From Oceanimonas marisflavi (GTDB lineage Bacteria; Pseudomonadota; Gammaproteobacteria; Enterobacterales; Aeromonadaceae): a DNA stretch of 64,000 bases. Both the position numbers and the translations under genes were made by a program. Below, one piece after another: positions 28,908 to 37,710 of the stretch (its first letter is position 1; every line of letters begins with the position of its first letter). The DNA is taken from positions 95,056 through 159,055 of the forward strand of contig NZ_QAGM01000006.1 in assembly GCF_003049725.1 (NCBI RefSeq), read 5' to 3'. The notes beneath the pieces were generated by a model that worked only from the letters and a program-made list of their open reading frames with translations, was not told the DNA's origin and did not search any database.

Positions 28908-29022
28908 AATATTATTTAATCACCCAAAATGCATAACTATCTTTTGTCAGCCTTTTGGTCAGGCAGTAGAATGCGGATCGGCTATGATTCTGGCACTCGC
29001 TTCAGGCAACAAGGGACCATTA

Positions 29023-31284
29023 ATGCGCTTTTACTTTCCCATCGTTATCATCGACGAAGACTTTCGCTCCGAAAACACCAGCGGCTCCGGCATTCGCGAG
29101 CTGGCCTCGGCCATTGAAAAGGCCGGCATGGACGTGGTGGGCTACACCAGCTACGGCGACCTGACCTCATTCGCTCAGCAGCAGAGCCGGGCCGCCGGTT
29201 TTGTGTTGTCCATCGACGACGAGGAGCTGGCCGGCAGCCGGGAAGAAGCGCATTCGGTGCTGGAGCAGCTGCGCGGCTTTGTGGAGCAAATTCGCCACCG
29301 CAACCCGGACATTCCCATTTACCTTTACGGCGAAACCCGCACCGCCCGGCATATTCCCAACGCCATATTGCGCGAGCTGCACGGCTTTATTCACATGCAC
29401 GAGGACACGCCCGACTTCGTGGCCCGGCATATTATCCGTGAAGCCAAAAGCTACCTCGACTCCCTGGCGCCGCCGTTTTTCCGGGCCCTGACCCACTACG
29501 CCCAGGACGGCTCCTATTCCTGGCACTGTCCGGGGCACTCCGGCGGCGTGGCCTTTCTGAAATCGCCGGTGGGACGCATGTTCCACCAGTTTTTTGGTGA
29601 AAACATGCTGCGTGCCGACGTGTGCAACTCGGTGGACGAGCTGGGACAGCTGCTGGATCACACCGGCCCGGTGGCCGCCTCCGAGCGCAATGCCGCCCGC
29701 ATTTTCAACGCCGATCACCTTTTTTTCGTGACCAACGGCACCTCCACCTCCAACAAGATCGTATGGAACTCCACGGTCGCCCCCGGCGATATCGTGGTAG
29801 TGGACCGCAACTGCCACAAGTCGATTCTGCACGCCATCATGATGACCGGTGCCGTGCCCGTGTTCCTGATGCCCACCCGCAACCACTACGGCATTATCGG
29901 CCCCATTCCCCGCAGCGAATTCGAGCCCGCCCGCATTCGCCAGAAAATGGAAGCCAACCCCTTCTGTCGGGAAATTCTGGCCAAAAACCCCGATGCCAAG
30001 CCCAGAGTGCTGACCATTACCCAGTCCACCTACGACGGCATTCTCTACAACGTGGAGGAGATCAAGGAGCTGCTCGACGGCGAGATTGAAACCCTGCACT
30101 TTGACGAGGCCTGGCTGCCCCACGCCGCCTTTCACGACTTTTATGGCGATTATCACGCCATTGGCGAAGGCCGGCCCCGCTGTGAAGACTCCATGGTGTT
30201 TGCCACCCAGTCCACCCACAAGCTGCTGGCGGGCCTGTCCCAGGCATCCCAGATCCTGATCCAGGACGGCGAAAAGACCCGGCTCGACCGCCATGTGTTC
30301 AACGAAGCCTACCTGATGCACACCTCCACCAGCCCGCAATACGCCATTATCGCGTCCTGTGACGTGGCGGCGGCCATGATGGAAGAGCCGGGCGGCACCG
30401 CGCTGGTGGAAGAGTCCCTGGCCGAGGCGCTGGAATTTCGCCGGGCCATGCGCAAGGTGGACGACGAATACGGCATCGACTGGTGGTTCAAGGTGTGGGG
30501 GCCGGACGATCTTACCGATCACGGCCTGGATGAACGAGACGCCTGGATGCTGCGCTCGGAAGACAGCTGGCACGGTTTTGGCGATATCGAGCCCGGCTTT
30601 AACCTGCTCGACCCGATCAAGGCCACCATTCTCACCCCCGGTCTGAACATGAAGGGCCAGTTTGCCGAGTCGGGCATTCCGGCGGTGGTGGTGACCAAGT
30701 ACCTGGCCGAGCATGGCATCGTCATCGAAAAAACCGGGCTTTATTCCTTCTTTATCATGTTCACCATCGGCATCACCAAGGGCCGCTGGAACACCATGGT
30801 CACCGAACTGCAGCAGTTCAAGGACGATTACGACAATAACGTGCCGCTGTGGAAGATTTTACCCCAGTTCGTGCAGAGCCAGCCTCAGTACGAGCGGGTG
30901 GGTCTGCGGGATCTGTGCGACCAAATCCACGCCGTGTACAAGGAAAACGACGTGGCCCGGCTGACCACGGAAATGTACCTGTCGGATCTGGTACCGGCCA
31001 TGAAACCGGCGGACGCCTTTGCCAAAATGGCCCACAAGGACATTGAGCGGGTACCGCTGGACGAGCTGGCCGGCCGCACCACGGCGGTGATGGTGGCTCC
31101 CTACCCCCCCGGCATTCCGCTGCTGATCCCCGGTGAGGTGTTCAACGACACCATCATCAGCTACCTGCGTTTTGCCCGCGCCTTTAACCAGCGCTTCCCC
31201 GGCTTTGAAACCTATATTCACGGCCTGGTGGCGGAAGAGCAGCAGGGTGAAACCCGCTATTTCGTGGATTGCGTGGCGGAATAA
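29023..31284 (+). CDS. Orn/Lys/Arg decarboxylase, class I (fold type I PLP enzyme)
   Basis: Decarboxylates a basic amino acid to a diamine, for acid resistance or polyamine synthesis. The 753 residues have the three-domain layout: N-terminal wing resembling a response regulator (FPIVIIDEDFRSEN, about 1-130), PLP domain (SYSWHCPGHSGGVAFLKSPVGR, GENMLRADVCNSVDELGQLLDH, NGTSTSNKIVWNS, STHKLLAGLSQAS with Lys400) and the C-terminal domain (APYPPGIPLLIPGE). It resembles the Pseudomonas LdcA lysine decarboxylase group more than E. coli AdiA; lysine versus arginine cannot be told from the sequence alone. The ATG at 29023 follows AAGGGA. No cognate antiporter gene is adjacent. Confidence 0.9.
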   Translation: MRFYFPIVIIDEDFRSENTSGSGIRELASAIEKAGMDVVGYTSYGDLTSFAQQQSRAAGFVLSIDDEELAGSREEAHSVLEQLRGFVEQIRHRNPDIPIYLYGETRTARHIPNAILRELHGFIHMHEDTPDFVARHIIREAKSYLDSLAPPFFRALTHYAQDGSYSWHCPGHSGGVAFLKSPVGRMFHQFFGENMLRADVCNSVDELGQLLDHTGPVAASERNAARIFNADHLFFVTNGTSTSNKIVWNSTVAPGDIVVVDRNCHKSILHAIMMTGAVPVFLMPTRNHYGIIGPIPRSEFEPARIRQKMEANPFCREILAKNPDAKPRVLTITQSTYDGILYNVEEIKELLDGEIETLHFDEAWLPHAAFHDFYGDYHAIGEGRPRCEDSMVFATQSTHKLLAGLSQASQILIQDGEKTRLDRHVFNEAYLMHTSTSPQYAIIASCDVAAAMMEEPGGTALVEESLAEALEFRRAMRKVDDEYGIDWWFKVWGPDDLTDHGLDERDAWMLRSEDSWHGFGDIEPGFNLLDPIKATILTPGLNMKGQFAESGIPAVVVTKYLAEHGIVIEKTGLYSFFIMFTIGITKGRWNTMVTELQQFKDDYDNNVPLWKILPQFVQSQPQYERVGLRDLCDQIHAVYKENDVARLTTEMYLSDLVPAMKPADAFAKMAHKDIERVPLDELAGRTTAVMVAPYPPGIPLLIPGEVFNDTIISYLRFARAFNQRFPGFETYIHGLVAEEQQGETRYFVDCVAE

Positions 31285-31362
31285 GGAAACTGGTTACTTA
31301 ACCGGCAAACGCTCGGCACAAGATTGCGCCTCAACGGGAAATTTGCAATATTGTGCCGGCTC

Positions 31363-31437
31363 GTCCCCGTAGTTTAATGGATAAAACAAGCCCCTCCTAA
31401 GGGTTAGATGCAGGTTCGATTCCTGCCGGGGACGCCA
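31363..31437 (+). tRNA. tRNA-Arg (anticodon CCT)
   Basis: Cloverleaf: acceptor GTCCCCG / CGGGGAC, anticodon stem AGCCC / GGGTT with loop CTCCTAA (anticodon CCT, reads AGG), T arm GCAGG-TTCGATT-CCTGC, encoded GCCA end. It closely resembles E. coli argW. A promoter may be TTGCGC (31324) with AATATT (31347) and a GC-rich discriminator. No integrase gene is near although this tRNA is a common phage attachment site. Confidence 0.95.
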
Positions 31438-31500
31438 TTCCGTCGCTATCTGCCCGTTTTTTCTGCTACATTGGCCCCACCTTCACAATGGGAGCCATTC

Positions 31501-32331
31501 ATGACCAGATCCGTTCTCATCACCGGTTGCTCCAGCGGCATCGGCCACAGTGCCGCCCATTATCTGCAGCAGCAGGGTTTTCACGTTATCGCCTCGGCAC
31601 GACACGAAGAAGACGTGGTGCGGTTAAGGGAAGAAGGTCTGCCGGCGGTCCGGCTGGATCTGGCCGATGACACCAGCATAGAGCAGGGGCTGGAGCAGGC
31701 CCTGTCGCTGACCGGCGGCACCCTTTATGGTCTGTTCAACAACGGCGCCTACGGCCAGCCCGGCGCCCTGGAAGACCTGCCTACCGCCGCCCTGCGCGAG
31801 CAGTTCAATACCAATCTGTTTGGCACCCATCACCTGACCCGGCTGGTGCTGCCGCTGATGCTCAAGGCCGGCGAGGGCCGTATTATTCAGAACAGCTCGG
31901 TGCTGGGACTGGTGGCCATGCAGTATCGCGGCGCCTACAATGCCACCAAGTTTGCTCTGGAAGGCTATACCGACACCCTGCGCCTGGAGCTGGCCGGCAC
32001 TCATGTTCACGTCAGCCTGCTGGAGCCCGGCCCCATCGAAACCCGTTTTCGTGCCAACGCCAAAGCCGCCTTTCTGCGCCATATTCAGGTGGATCAAAGC
32101 CGCCACCGCACCGGTTATGAGCAGACCCTGGCCCGGCTGGAAAAGCCCGGCCCCAGCTCCCGCTACAGCCTGGGGCCGGAAGCCTGTCTGCCGCCGCTGT
32201 TGCACGCCCTGACCAGCAGCACCCCCAGAATCCGTTATCCGGTCACTCAGCCCACCAAAATGCTGGGCTGGCTGCGCCGGCTGCTGAGCAACCGGGCCCT
32301 GGACCGGCTGATGTTAAAGGCCGGCGGCTGA
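31501..32331 (+). CDS. SDR family oxidoreductase, YbbO-like
   Basis: NAD(P)-dependent short-chain dehydrogenase of 276 residues. The cofactor motif is TGCSSGIG; the active-site Ser lies in IIQNSSVLGLVAMQYRG and the YxxxK motif is YNATK. The fragment LEPGPIETRF and the C-terminal TLGPEA/RYPVT pattern (YSLGPEACLPPLL, IRYPVTQPTKMLGWLRRLL) are typical of the YbbO/retinol-dehydrogenase-like group. The usual NNAG motif reads NNGAYG. Substrate unknown. ATG at 31501 follows GGGAG. Confidence 0.88.
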   Translation: MTRSVLITGCSSGIGHSAAHYLQQQGFHVIASARHEEDVVRLREEGLPAVRLDLADDTSIEQGLEQALSLTGGTLYGLFNNGAYGQPGALEDLPTAALREQFNTNLFGTHHLTRLVLPLMLKAGEGRIIQNSSVLGLVAMQYRGAYNATKFALEGYTDTLRLELAGTHVHVSLLEPGPIETRFRANAKAAFLRHIQVDQSRHRTGYEQTLARLEKPGPSSRYSLGPEACLPPLLHALTSSTPRIRYPVTQPTKMLGWLRRLLSNRALDRLMLKAGG

Positions 32332-32385
32332 ACATGACGGCGGCAGGAACCATACTCAGGACGACATTCAACACGGCGAAATAAC

Positions 32386-33237
32386 ATGAAAGCATTGCTG
32401 TATCTTTTACTGGGGCTGTGGTGCGGCCAGCTGCTTGCCGCCCCTGCCCTGTGGCAGGCCACCCGGGGCAGCCAGCAGCTTTGGCTGTTTGGCTCGGTGC
32501 ATATTGCCGATGAGCGTCTCGACCCCCTGCCGCCCCCTCTGCTGCACGCGCTGGCACACAGCGAGCTGCTGTTGCTGGAAGTGGATCCCCTCGGTATTGA
32601 TCCCGGCAGCTTTGCCCACCTGCTGCAGCCCGGCGCCAGCTGGCAGGATCGGCTGGGCCCCCGCCTGGCTGAAAAGCTGGAGCAGGCCGTGGCGCGTTCC
32701 GGCCAGTCACAGCTGCGCCGGCTGCCGCCCTGGTTTGCAACGCTGCAACTGACCCAGTACCGGGCCGCCGAGCTTGGCTTTCACAGTCGCCAGGGGGTGG
32801 ATATGCAGTTGCGGTTGCTGGCCCGGGAGCGAGGCCTGCCGGTCGCCGGGCTGGAGCAGCCGTCCATGGTGATGGGCTTGCTGGCCTCCCTGCATGAACG
32901 CGGCCTGGAACAGGACTTTGTTGAGCACATCCTGCAGGAGCTGGAGCAGATGCAGGCGCATCTCAATCATCTGCTTGATGCCTGGCTGAAAGGTGATGAA
33001 CAAACCCTGCTGGCACTGCTGCAGGAACAGCAAAGCCCGGCCCTGACCCGGTTTATCGAGCAGGAGCTGCTGACACGACGCAATCACCTGTGGCTGCAGC
33101 GACTGGAGCAGCTGGCGCCGCAACGGGCACTGATGGTGGTGGGCGCCCTGCACCTTTATGGTGATCGGGGTCTCGTTTCCCTGCTGAAACAGGCCGGCTA
33201 TACCCTTGTTAAACATGAGGACAAGCCGCTTTATTGA
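32386..33237 (+). CDS. TraB/GumN family protein (YbaP-like)
   Basis: Exported protein of 283 residues in the TraB/GumN family, some members of which are metal-dependent proteases related to the Tiki fold. Signal peptide MKALLYLLLGLWCGQLLAAP. Motifs: LWLFGSVHIADERL (the GxxH start), LLLEVDP, GLEQPSMVMGLLASL, and VVGALHLYGDRGLVSLLKQAGY (the second conserved GxxH). Function in this species is unknown. It starts 54 bases after the SDR gene on the same strand. Confidence 0.88.
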   Translation: MKALLYLLLGLWCGQLLAAPALWQATRGSQQLWLFGSVHIADERLDPLPPPLLHALAHSELLLLEVDPLGIDPGSFAHLLQPGASWQDRLGPRLAEKLEQAVARSGQSQLRRLPPWFATLQLTQYRAAELGFHSRQGVDMQLRLLARERGLPVAGLEQPSMVMGLLASLHERGLEQDFVEHILQELEQMQAHLNHLLDAWLKGDEQTLLALLQEQQSPALTRFIEQELLTRRNHLWLQRLEQLAPQRALMVVGALHLYGDRGLVSLLKQAGYTLVKHEDKPLY

Positions 33238-33307
33238 TCAGGATCAGCATCAGCCGGTGTGGTCTCGTTAGGATGTGTTCAACGGAGAACGCACAAGGAG
33301 ACACCCC

Positions 33308-33457
33308 ATGGCATTCTGGCTCGATTTAATGTTTGGCAGTGACGTGGGCTTTATGTCCATGATGGTGATCATCGCCACCACTTTGCTTATCAGCTTTTAC
33401 GCCGGCTACTTCGTCTACAAGGTGATGAAGTCCGACCCCAACCAGACCGGCCACTGA
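33308..33457 (+). CDS. DUF3149 small membrane protein
   Basis: Protein of 49 residues with one membrane helix (MMVIIATTLLISFYAGYFVYKVM) after the typical start MAFWLDLMFGSDVGF, which marks DUF3149. The ATG at 33308 follows AAGGAGA by six bases; the longer frame from 33275 has no such site. The function is unknown; its size and single helix suggest a small membrane-complex partner. Confidence 0.85.
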   Translation: MAFWLDLMFGSDVGFMSMMVIIATTLLISFYAGYFVYKVMKSDPNQTGH

Positions 33458-33570
33458 CACAGCGTTAATCAACGGCAGGACCCGACCTCCTCCTCCCCCG
33501 GGTTCTGTCGTTCCCCCTTTCATTTCACTGGCTTATACTGCGGCTAATTCCAAATAAAAGGAGCCGCGCT

Positions 33571-34164
33571 ATGAGCCATTCCGACTGGTCGCCCGACTGG
33601 TCGTCCTTTCTCAGAGAGCTGGACGGCCTGACCCCCATTGAGCAGGACACCCTGCCCGCCGGACACCGCGACGAGCGGGATCCCGCCGCCCTGGCCGAGC
33701 GGCGCCGCGCTGCCGAAACCGAGGCCGAGGCGGCCGGGCCCGGCCTGTCTCTTGACAGCGTGGTGCTGCTGCGCCCCGACGACATCGTCAGCTACAAAAA
33801 GCCCGGCGTGCAGGACGGTGTATTCAAAAAGCTGCGCCTGGGCAAATACCCCTGCGAGGCCCGCCTCGATCTGCACAATCACAGTGTGGAGCGCGCCCGG
33901 GATGCCCTGCTGAATTTTATTCGCGCCAGCCTGCGCCAGGATCTGCGCTCGGTGATCATCGTTCATGGCAAGGGCGAGCGCAGTCAGCCGCCGGCCCTGC
34001 TCAAGAGCTATGTGTCCGGCTGGCTGCCTCACCTGCCGGAGGTGCTGGCCTGCCACAGCGCCTTGCGCCAGCACGGCGGCAGCGGCTGCCTTTATGTCTT
34101 GCTGCGCAAGAGTGAGCAGGCCAAACAACACACCCGCGAGCGGCTGCAAAGCCGCCAGGGCTGA
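33571..34164 (+). CDS. smrA: Smr-domain endonuclease SmrA
   Basis: Small MutS-related nuclease-like protein of 197 residues. The C-terminal Smr domain has all three motifs: LDLHNHSVERARDALLNFI, IIVHGKGERS and HGGSGCLYVLLRK. The N-terminal extension includes VLLRPDDIVSYKKPGVQDGVFKKLRLGKYP, the linker typical of SmrA/YdaL (and SmrB). Such proteins nick DNA or act on stalled-ribosome mRNA (SmrB); which applies here is open. AAAGGAG precedes the ATG. Confidence 0.88.
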   Translation: MSHSDWSPDWSSFLRELDGLTPIEQDTLPAGHRDERDPAALAERRRAAETEAEAAGPGLSLDSVVLLRPDDIVSYKKPGVQDGVFKKLRLGKYPCEARLDLHNHSVERARDALLNFIRASLRQDLRSVIIVHGKGERSQPPALLKSYVSGWLPHLPEVLACHSALRQHGGSGCLYVLLRKSEQAKQHTRERLQSRQG

Positions 34165-34187
34165 CCTTTTATTTCAAGGATCCCCTT

Positions 34188-35663
34188 ATGTCATATTCCG
34201 CACTGGAACAGCATTTTGAACAACTGCACCACCTGCAGCACCTGGGCGCCATCTGCGGCTGGGATCAGGCTACCATGATGCCCGCCGGTGGCAACGAGGC
34301 CAGGGCCGAGGCCCTCGGCACCCTGGCGGTGCTGTGCCACCGGCAGCTGCAGGACGAACGTCTGGGCGACTGGTTTGCCCAGGCAGAGAACGAGTCTCTT
34401 GCCCCTGACCAGCAGCAAAGCCTGGCCGAGATGCGCCGGGCCTGGCGCGATGCCACCCTGTTGCCGGCGGATCTGGTTCGGGCCCGCTCCCTGGCCGGCT
34501 CCCGCTGCGAGCATGCCTGGCGCAGTCTGCGTCCGGCCAACGACTGGGCCGGCTTTCTGCCGCTGTTTGAAGAAGTGGTGGCCCTGTCACGGGAAGCGGC
34601 CAGCGCCCGGGCCGATGCATTGGGACTGTCCCGCTACGACAGCCTGCTGGAGCAATACGAGCCGGGCATGCGCAGCCAGACGCTGGACGGGCTGTTCGGC
34701 GAGCTGAGCGACTGGCTGCCGGGACTGATTGCCGAGGTGCAGGACAAGCAGCGGGGTGAGCCCCTGCTGCCGCTGCAGGGCCCCTTTGCCACCGACACGC
34801 AGAAGACCCTCGGGCTGGAGGTGATGAACTGGCTCGGCTTTGACTTTAATCACGGCCGGCTGGATGTGAGCGTTCATCCCTTTTGCGGCGGCGTCAGCGA
34901 AGACGTGCGCCTGACTACCCGCTACGACGAAAATGACGTGGCCCAGGCACTGATGGGCATTATTCATGAAACCGGCCATGCCCGTTACGAGCAGGGCCTG
35001 CCCGCCCAGTGGCGCCGGCTGCCGGTGGGCCAGGCCCGCTCCATGGGGGTACACGAATCCCAGAGCCTGTTCTTTGAAATGCAGCTGGCCCGTCATCCAG
35101 CCTTTCTCGCCCGCCTGTCCCCGCTGCTGGCGCAACACTTTGGCGAGCAACCGGCCTTTGCACCCGACAACCTGGCCCGGCTCTATACCCGGGTGCAGCC
35201 GGGCCTTATTCGAGTGGACGCCGACGAGGTCACCTACCCGGCCCACATCATGCTGCGCTATGACATAGAGCGGGATCTGATCGAAGGCCGGCTGGAAGCC
35301 CGCCATCTGCCCGAGCGCTGGAACCAGCTGATGCAGCAATATCTGGGACTGAATACTCAAGGTGATTACAAAAACGGCTGCCTGCAGGACATTCACTGGA
35401 CCGACGGCAGCTTTGGCTATTTTCCCAGCTATACCCTGGGGGCCATCTATGCCGCTCAGCTGGCCGACGCCATGCAACAGCAGCTGGGCTCCATTGACCG
35501 GCTTATCGGCGAGAGCCTGCCCGCCGTATTTGACTGGCTGCAGCAAAAGGTGTGGCGTCATGCCAGCCTGCATTCCACCGAAGCGCTGATGACCCGGGCC
35601 AGTGGCTGTGCCCTGAGCGCCACGCCCTTTCGCCGTCACCTGGAACAGCGCTACCTCGGTTGA
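34188..35663 (+). CDS. carboxypeptidase M32 (Taq family)
   Basis: Metallo-carboxypeptidase of 491 residues that removes C-terminal residues from peptides. The zinc site is HETGHARYEQ (His260, Glu261, His264), with downstream GVHESQSLFFEMQLAR carrying the third ligand Glu. Other family segments: GWDQATMMPAGGNEARAEAL, YDSLLEQYEPGM, DVSVHPFCGGVSEDVRLTTRYDENDV and DIHWTDGSFGYFPSYTLGAIYAAQL. Cytoplasmic, no signal peptide. It starts 23 bases after smrA. Confidence 0.95.
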   Translation: MSYSALEQHFEQLHHLQHLGAICGWDQATMMPAGGNEARAEALGTLAVLCHRQLQDERLGDWFAQAENESLAPDQQQSLAEMRRAWRDATLLPADLVRARSLAGSRCEHAWRSLRPANDWAGFLPLFEEVVALSREAASARADALGLSRYDSLLEQYEPGMRSQTLDGLFGELSDWLPGLIAEVQDKQRGEPLLPLQGPFATDTQKTLGLEVMNWLGFDFNHGRLDVSVHPFCGGVSEDVRLTTRYDENDVAQALMGIIHETGHARYEQGLPAQWRRLPVGQARSMGVHESQSLFFEMQLARHPAFLARLSPLLAQHFGEQPAFAPDNLARLYTRVQPGLIRVDADEVTYPAHIMLRYDIERDLIEGRLEARHLPERWNQLMQQYLGLNTQGDYKNGCLQDIHWTDGSFGYFPSYTLGAIYAAQLADAMQQQLGSIDRLIGESLPAVFDWLQQKVWRHASLHSTEALMTRASGCALSATPFRRHLEQRYLG

Positions 35664-35715
35664 TCAGGGCTATGCTGAATACAGGCCTTAAGGATGAGGC
35701 CATGGAGGACATGTA

Positions 35716-36093
35716 TTGGATGGAAAAAAACCACGCCACCGGCTGGTGGTGTTTTATGACGGCTCCTGCGAAAGCTGCATTCGGGACAGGGAACGGTACG
35801 AACGCTGGGCCGGAGAAAAAGGCAGTGACGTTGGCTGGTTTGATATTACCGGCCGGGAAGAAGTGCTGCTCAGCCTGGGCATCAGCCCTCAGCAGGCCTT
35901 GCAGGAGCTGCATGTGCAAACCGCCGAAGGCGAGATCTATTCGGAGCTGGACGCCTATATTCTGCTGATGAAACGGGTGCCGCGCCTGAGGCCGCTGGCC
36001 ATGCTGATCGGCCTGCCGGTGATCCGCCCGGCCTTGTCCTGGCTTTACCGGCACTGGGTGCGCAACCGGCTGGAGCGGGAAGGACGGCTCTGA
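35716..36093 (+). CDS. DCC-family thiol-disulfide oxidoreductase (DUF393)
   Basis: Protein of 125 residues with the family motif FYDGSCESCIRD near the N-terminus, which gives the DxxCxxC-like pattern, plus AEGEIYSELDAYILLMKRVPRLRPLAMLIGLPVIRP. The only in-frame initiator after the upstream stop is a TTG at 35716; GGAGGA lies six bases before it, which supports this start. Function is generally unknown for the family; a redox role is inferred from the two Cys. It follows the M32 gene closely. Confidence 0.82.
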   Translation: MDGKKPRHRLVVFYDGSCESCIRDRERYERWAGEKGSDVGWFDITGREEVLLSLGISPQQALQELHVQTAEGEIYSELDAYILLMKRVPRLRPLAMLIGLPVIRPALSWLYRHWVRNRLEREGRL

Positions 36094-36159
36094 GCCGAGT
36101 GACAGTTCACCTGACCTTGGGCATAATCGATTAACATTTTCTCAACAAGCGGGAATGCC

Positions 36160-37245
36160 ATGCGTTATGCCAATATCACCGGCTGGGGCAAGTGCCTGCC
36201 GCCGGCCGTGCTGAGCAATGACGACCTCAGCACCTTCCTCGATACCTCCGACGACTGGATTCAGAGCCGCACCGGCATTCGCACCCGGCGCATTTCTCAC
36301 GTCAACACCTCCGAGCTTGCCACCGTCGCCGCCCGCCATGCCCTGGCCGCCGCCGGCCTGGATGCCGCTCAAATTGACGGCATTATTCTGGCTACCGCCA
36401 GCCCCGACAGCCTGGTGCCCAGCGCCGCGTCGGCGGTGCAGCGCAATCTGGGCATTCCGGCCGCCGCCGTGTTTGACCTCAATGCTGCCTGCACCGGCTT
36501 TATTTATGGCCTGAGCGTGGGCTCGGCGCTGATCCGGGCCGGCAGCATGAACCGGGTGCTGGTGATCGGTGCCGAACGCCTGACCCATTATCTGGACTGG
36601 ACCCGGCGCGACACCGCCGTGCTGTTTGGCGATGGTGCCGGCGCCGTGGTGCTGGAAGCCAGCAACGCGCCTGTGGGGCTGCTGGCCGACAAGCTGGGCT
36701 GCGACGCCGAGGCCAGAGACATTCTGGCGGTCCCCGACTCGGGCACCTGCCGCACCCGCTTTGCCCATGTAGACGGCCTGTTTGAAGTGAACTTTGAAGG
36801 TCAGGAGATCTTCAAGCGGGCGGTGCGGGGCATGGGAGAGGCTGCCGCCTTTGTGCTGGATCAGGCCGGCGTCAGCCCGGAGCATATCGATCTGCTGCTG
36901 CCTCACCAGGCCAATGTACGCATTATTGAGACCCTGGCCAAAAAAATGGCGCTGCCCCGTGACAGGGTGGTGCTCAATATTGCCGACTACGGCAACACCT
37001 CGGCGGCCACCGTACCCATCGCCCTGTGTGAAGCCCTGGAGCAGGGCCGGGTGCGCCCCGGCGCCCTGCTGCTCACCGCCGCCTTTGGTGCCGGCCTGAC
37101 CTGGGGCGCCGGGGTGATCCGCTGGGGTGAGCGGGTCACACCTCTGAGCCACAGCAACGCCACCCTGCCGGCCTGTGAGCACAGCGCACTGGAATTGCTG
37201 GCACCGGCCATTGAGGGCTGCCGGCAGGCTCGGCGTGATGAGTGA
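36160..37245 (+). CDS. 3-oxoacyl-ACP synthase III family protein (FabH-like)
   Basis: Condensing enzyme of 361 residues with the complete KASIII triad: Cys111 ([11 protein letters not shown]), His249 ([10 protein letters not shown]) and Asn279 ([11 protein letters not shown]). Other motifs: [16 protein letters not shown] and [11 protein letters not shown]. It has a C-terminal extension of about 40 residues beyond the usual GAGVIRWG end. It is not in a fab cluster, so it may be a second KASIII with a special primer (branched, long or secondary-metabolite starter) and not the housekeeping FabH. That is inference from context. Confidence 0.88.
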   Translation: MRYANITGWGKCLPPAVLSNDDLSTFLDTSDDWIQSRTGIRTRRISHVNTSELATVAARHALAAAGLDAAQIDGIILATASPDSLVPSAASAVQRNLGIPAAAVFDLNAACTGFIYGLSVGSALIRAGSMNRVLVIGAERLTHYLDWTRRDTAVLFGDGAGAVVLEASNAPVGLLADKLGCDAEARDILAVPDSGTCRTRFAHVDGLFEVNFEGQEIFKRAVRGMGEAAAFVLDQAGVSPEHIDLLLPHQANVRIIETLAKKMALPRDRVVLNIADYGNTSAATVPIALCEALEQGRVRPGALLLTAAFGAGLTWGAGVIRWGERVTPLSHSNATLPACEHSALELLAPAIEGCRQARRDE

Positions 37246-37326
37246 TAAAAAAGTGTAATTATTGGGCAATTGAACCCCAACTGGGTGTAAATGCACCAGT
37301 TGCGGCAAATTAATTGCTTTCAGGGG

Positions 37327-37354
37327 TTCACATCGGCGTTCGTTTTGGTAGTAT
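37327..37354 (+). promoter_or_regulatory. promoter of the tRNA-Tyr pair
   Basis: TTCACA (37327-37332), 16-base spacer, TAGTAT (37349-37354), then GCGCCCC, a GC-rich discriminator typical of stringently controlled stable RNA promoters. The first tRNA starts 15 bases later. Confidence 0.65.
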
Positions 37355-37369
37355 GCGCCCCACTGATGT

Positions 37370-37454
37370 GGAGGGGTTCCCGAGTGGCCAAAGGGATCAG
37401 ACTGTAAATCTGACGGCTCAGCCTTCGCTGGTTCGAATCCAGCTCCCTCCACCA
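37370..37454 (+). tRNA. tRNA-Tyr (anticodon GTA), copy 1
   Basis: Class II tRNA of 85 bases with acceptor GGAGGGG / CTCCCTCC, anticodon loop CTGTAAA (anticodon GTA), long variable arm, T arm GCTGG-TTCGAAT-CCAGC and encoded CCA end. Confidence 0.96.
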
Positions 37455-37508
37455 CCTATTCGGTACATCGCTGCGGCGCTGAACCACACAATTTGAACGT
37501 TTACTCGT

Positions 37509-37593
37509 GGAGGGGTTCCCGAGTGGCCAAAGGGATCAGACTGTAAATCTGACGGCTCAGCCTTCGCTGGTTCGAATCCAGCTCCCTCCACCA
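37509..37593 (+). tRNA. tRNA-Tyr (anticodon GTA), copy 2
   Basis: Identical in all 85 bases to the copy at 37370-37454; the spacer between them is 54 bases. Co-transcribed from the promoter at 37327, and terminated at 37600. Confidence 0.96.
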
Positions 37594-37599
37594 TCCTTG

Positions 37600-37628
37600 A
37601 AAAGCCGGCGCACTGCGCCGGCTTTTTT
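37600..37628 (+). terminator. intrinsic terminator of the tRNA-Tyr transcript
   Basis: AAAAGCCGGCGC (37600-37611) / GCGCCGGCTTTT (37615-37626) with loop ACT, followed by further T residues. Confidence 0.9.
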
Positions 37629-37710
37629 ATGTCCCGAGAATGGCCCATACTTAAAGTATCTCCGAGCGCCACGGCAGCCTGCCGCGGCCGAGCAGTAAAG
37701 GAGATATGTC

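Noticed and set aside
28645..29022. N-terminal extension of the decarboxylase frame by 126 codons
   Set aside because: The region is the antisense of the lipoprotein gene start and promoter; the ATG at 29023 has AAGGGA and begins the family-typical wing domain.
29167..30714. 515-codon frame antisense to the decarboxylase gene
   Set aside because: Shadow of a GC-rich gene; the forward strand has PLP motifs in the right order.
31363..31437. Phage or island attachment at tRNA-Arg(CCT)
   Set aside because: This tRNA is a common attachment site, but no integrase, repeated tRNA 3' end or compositional change is seen beside it.
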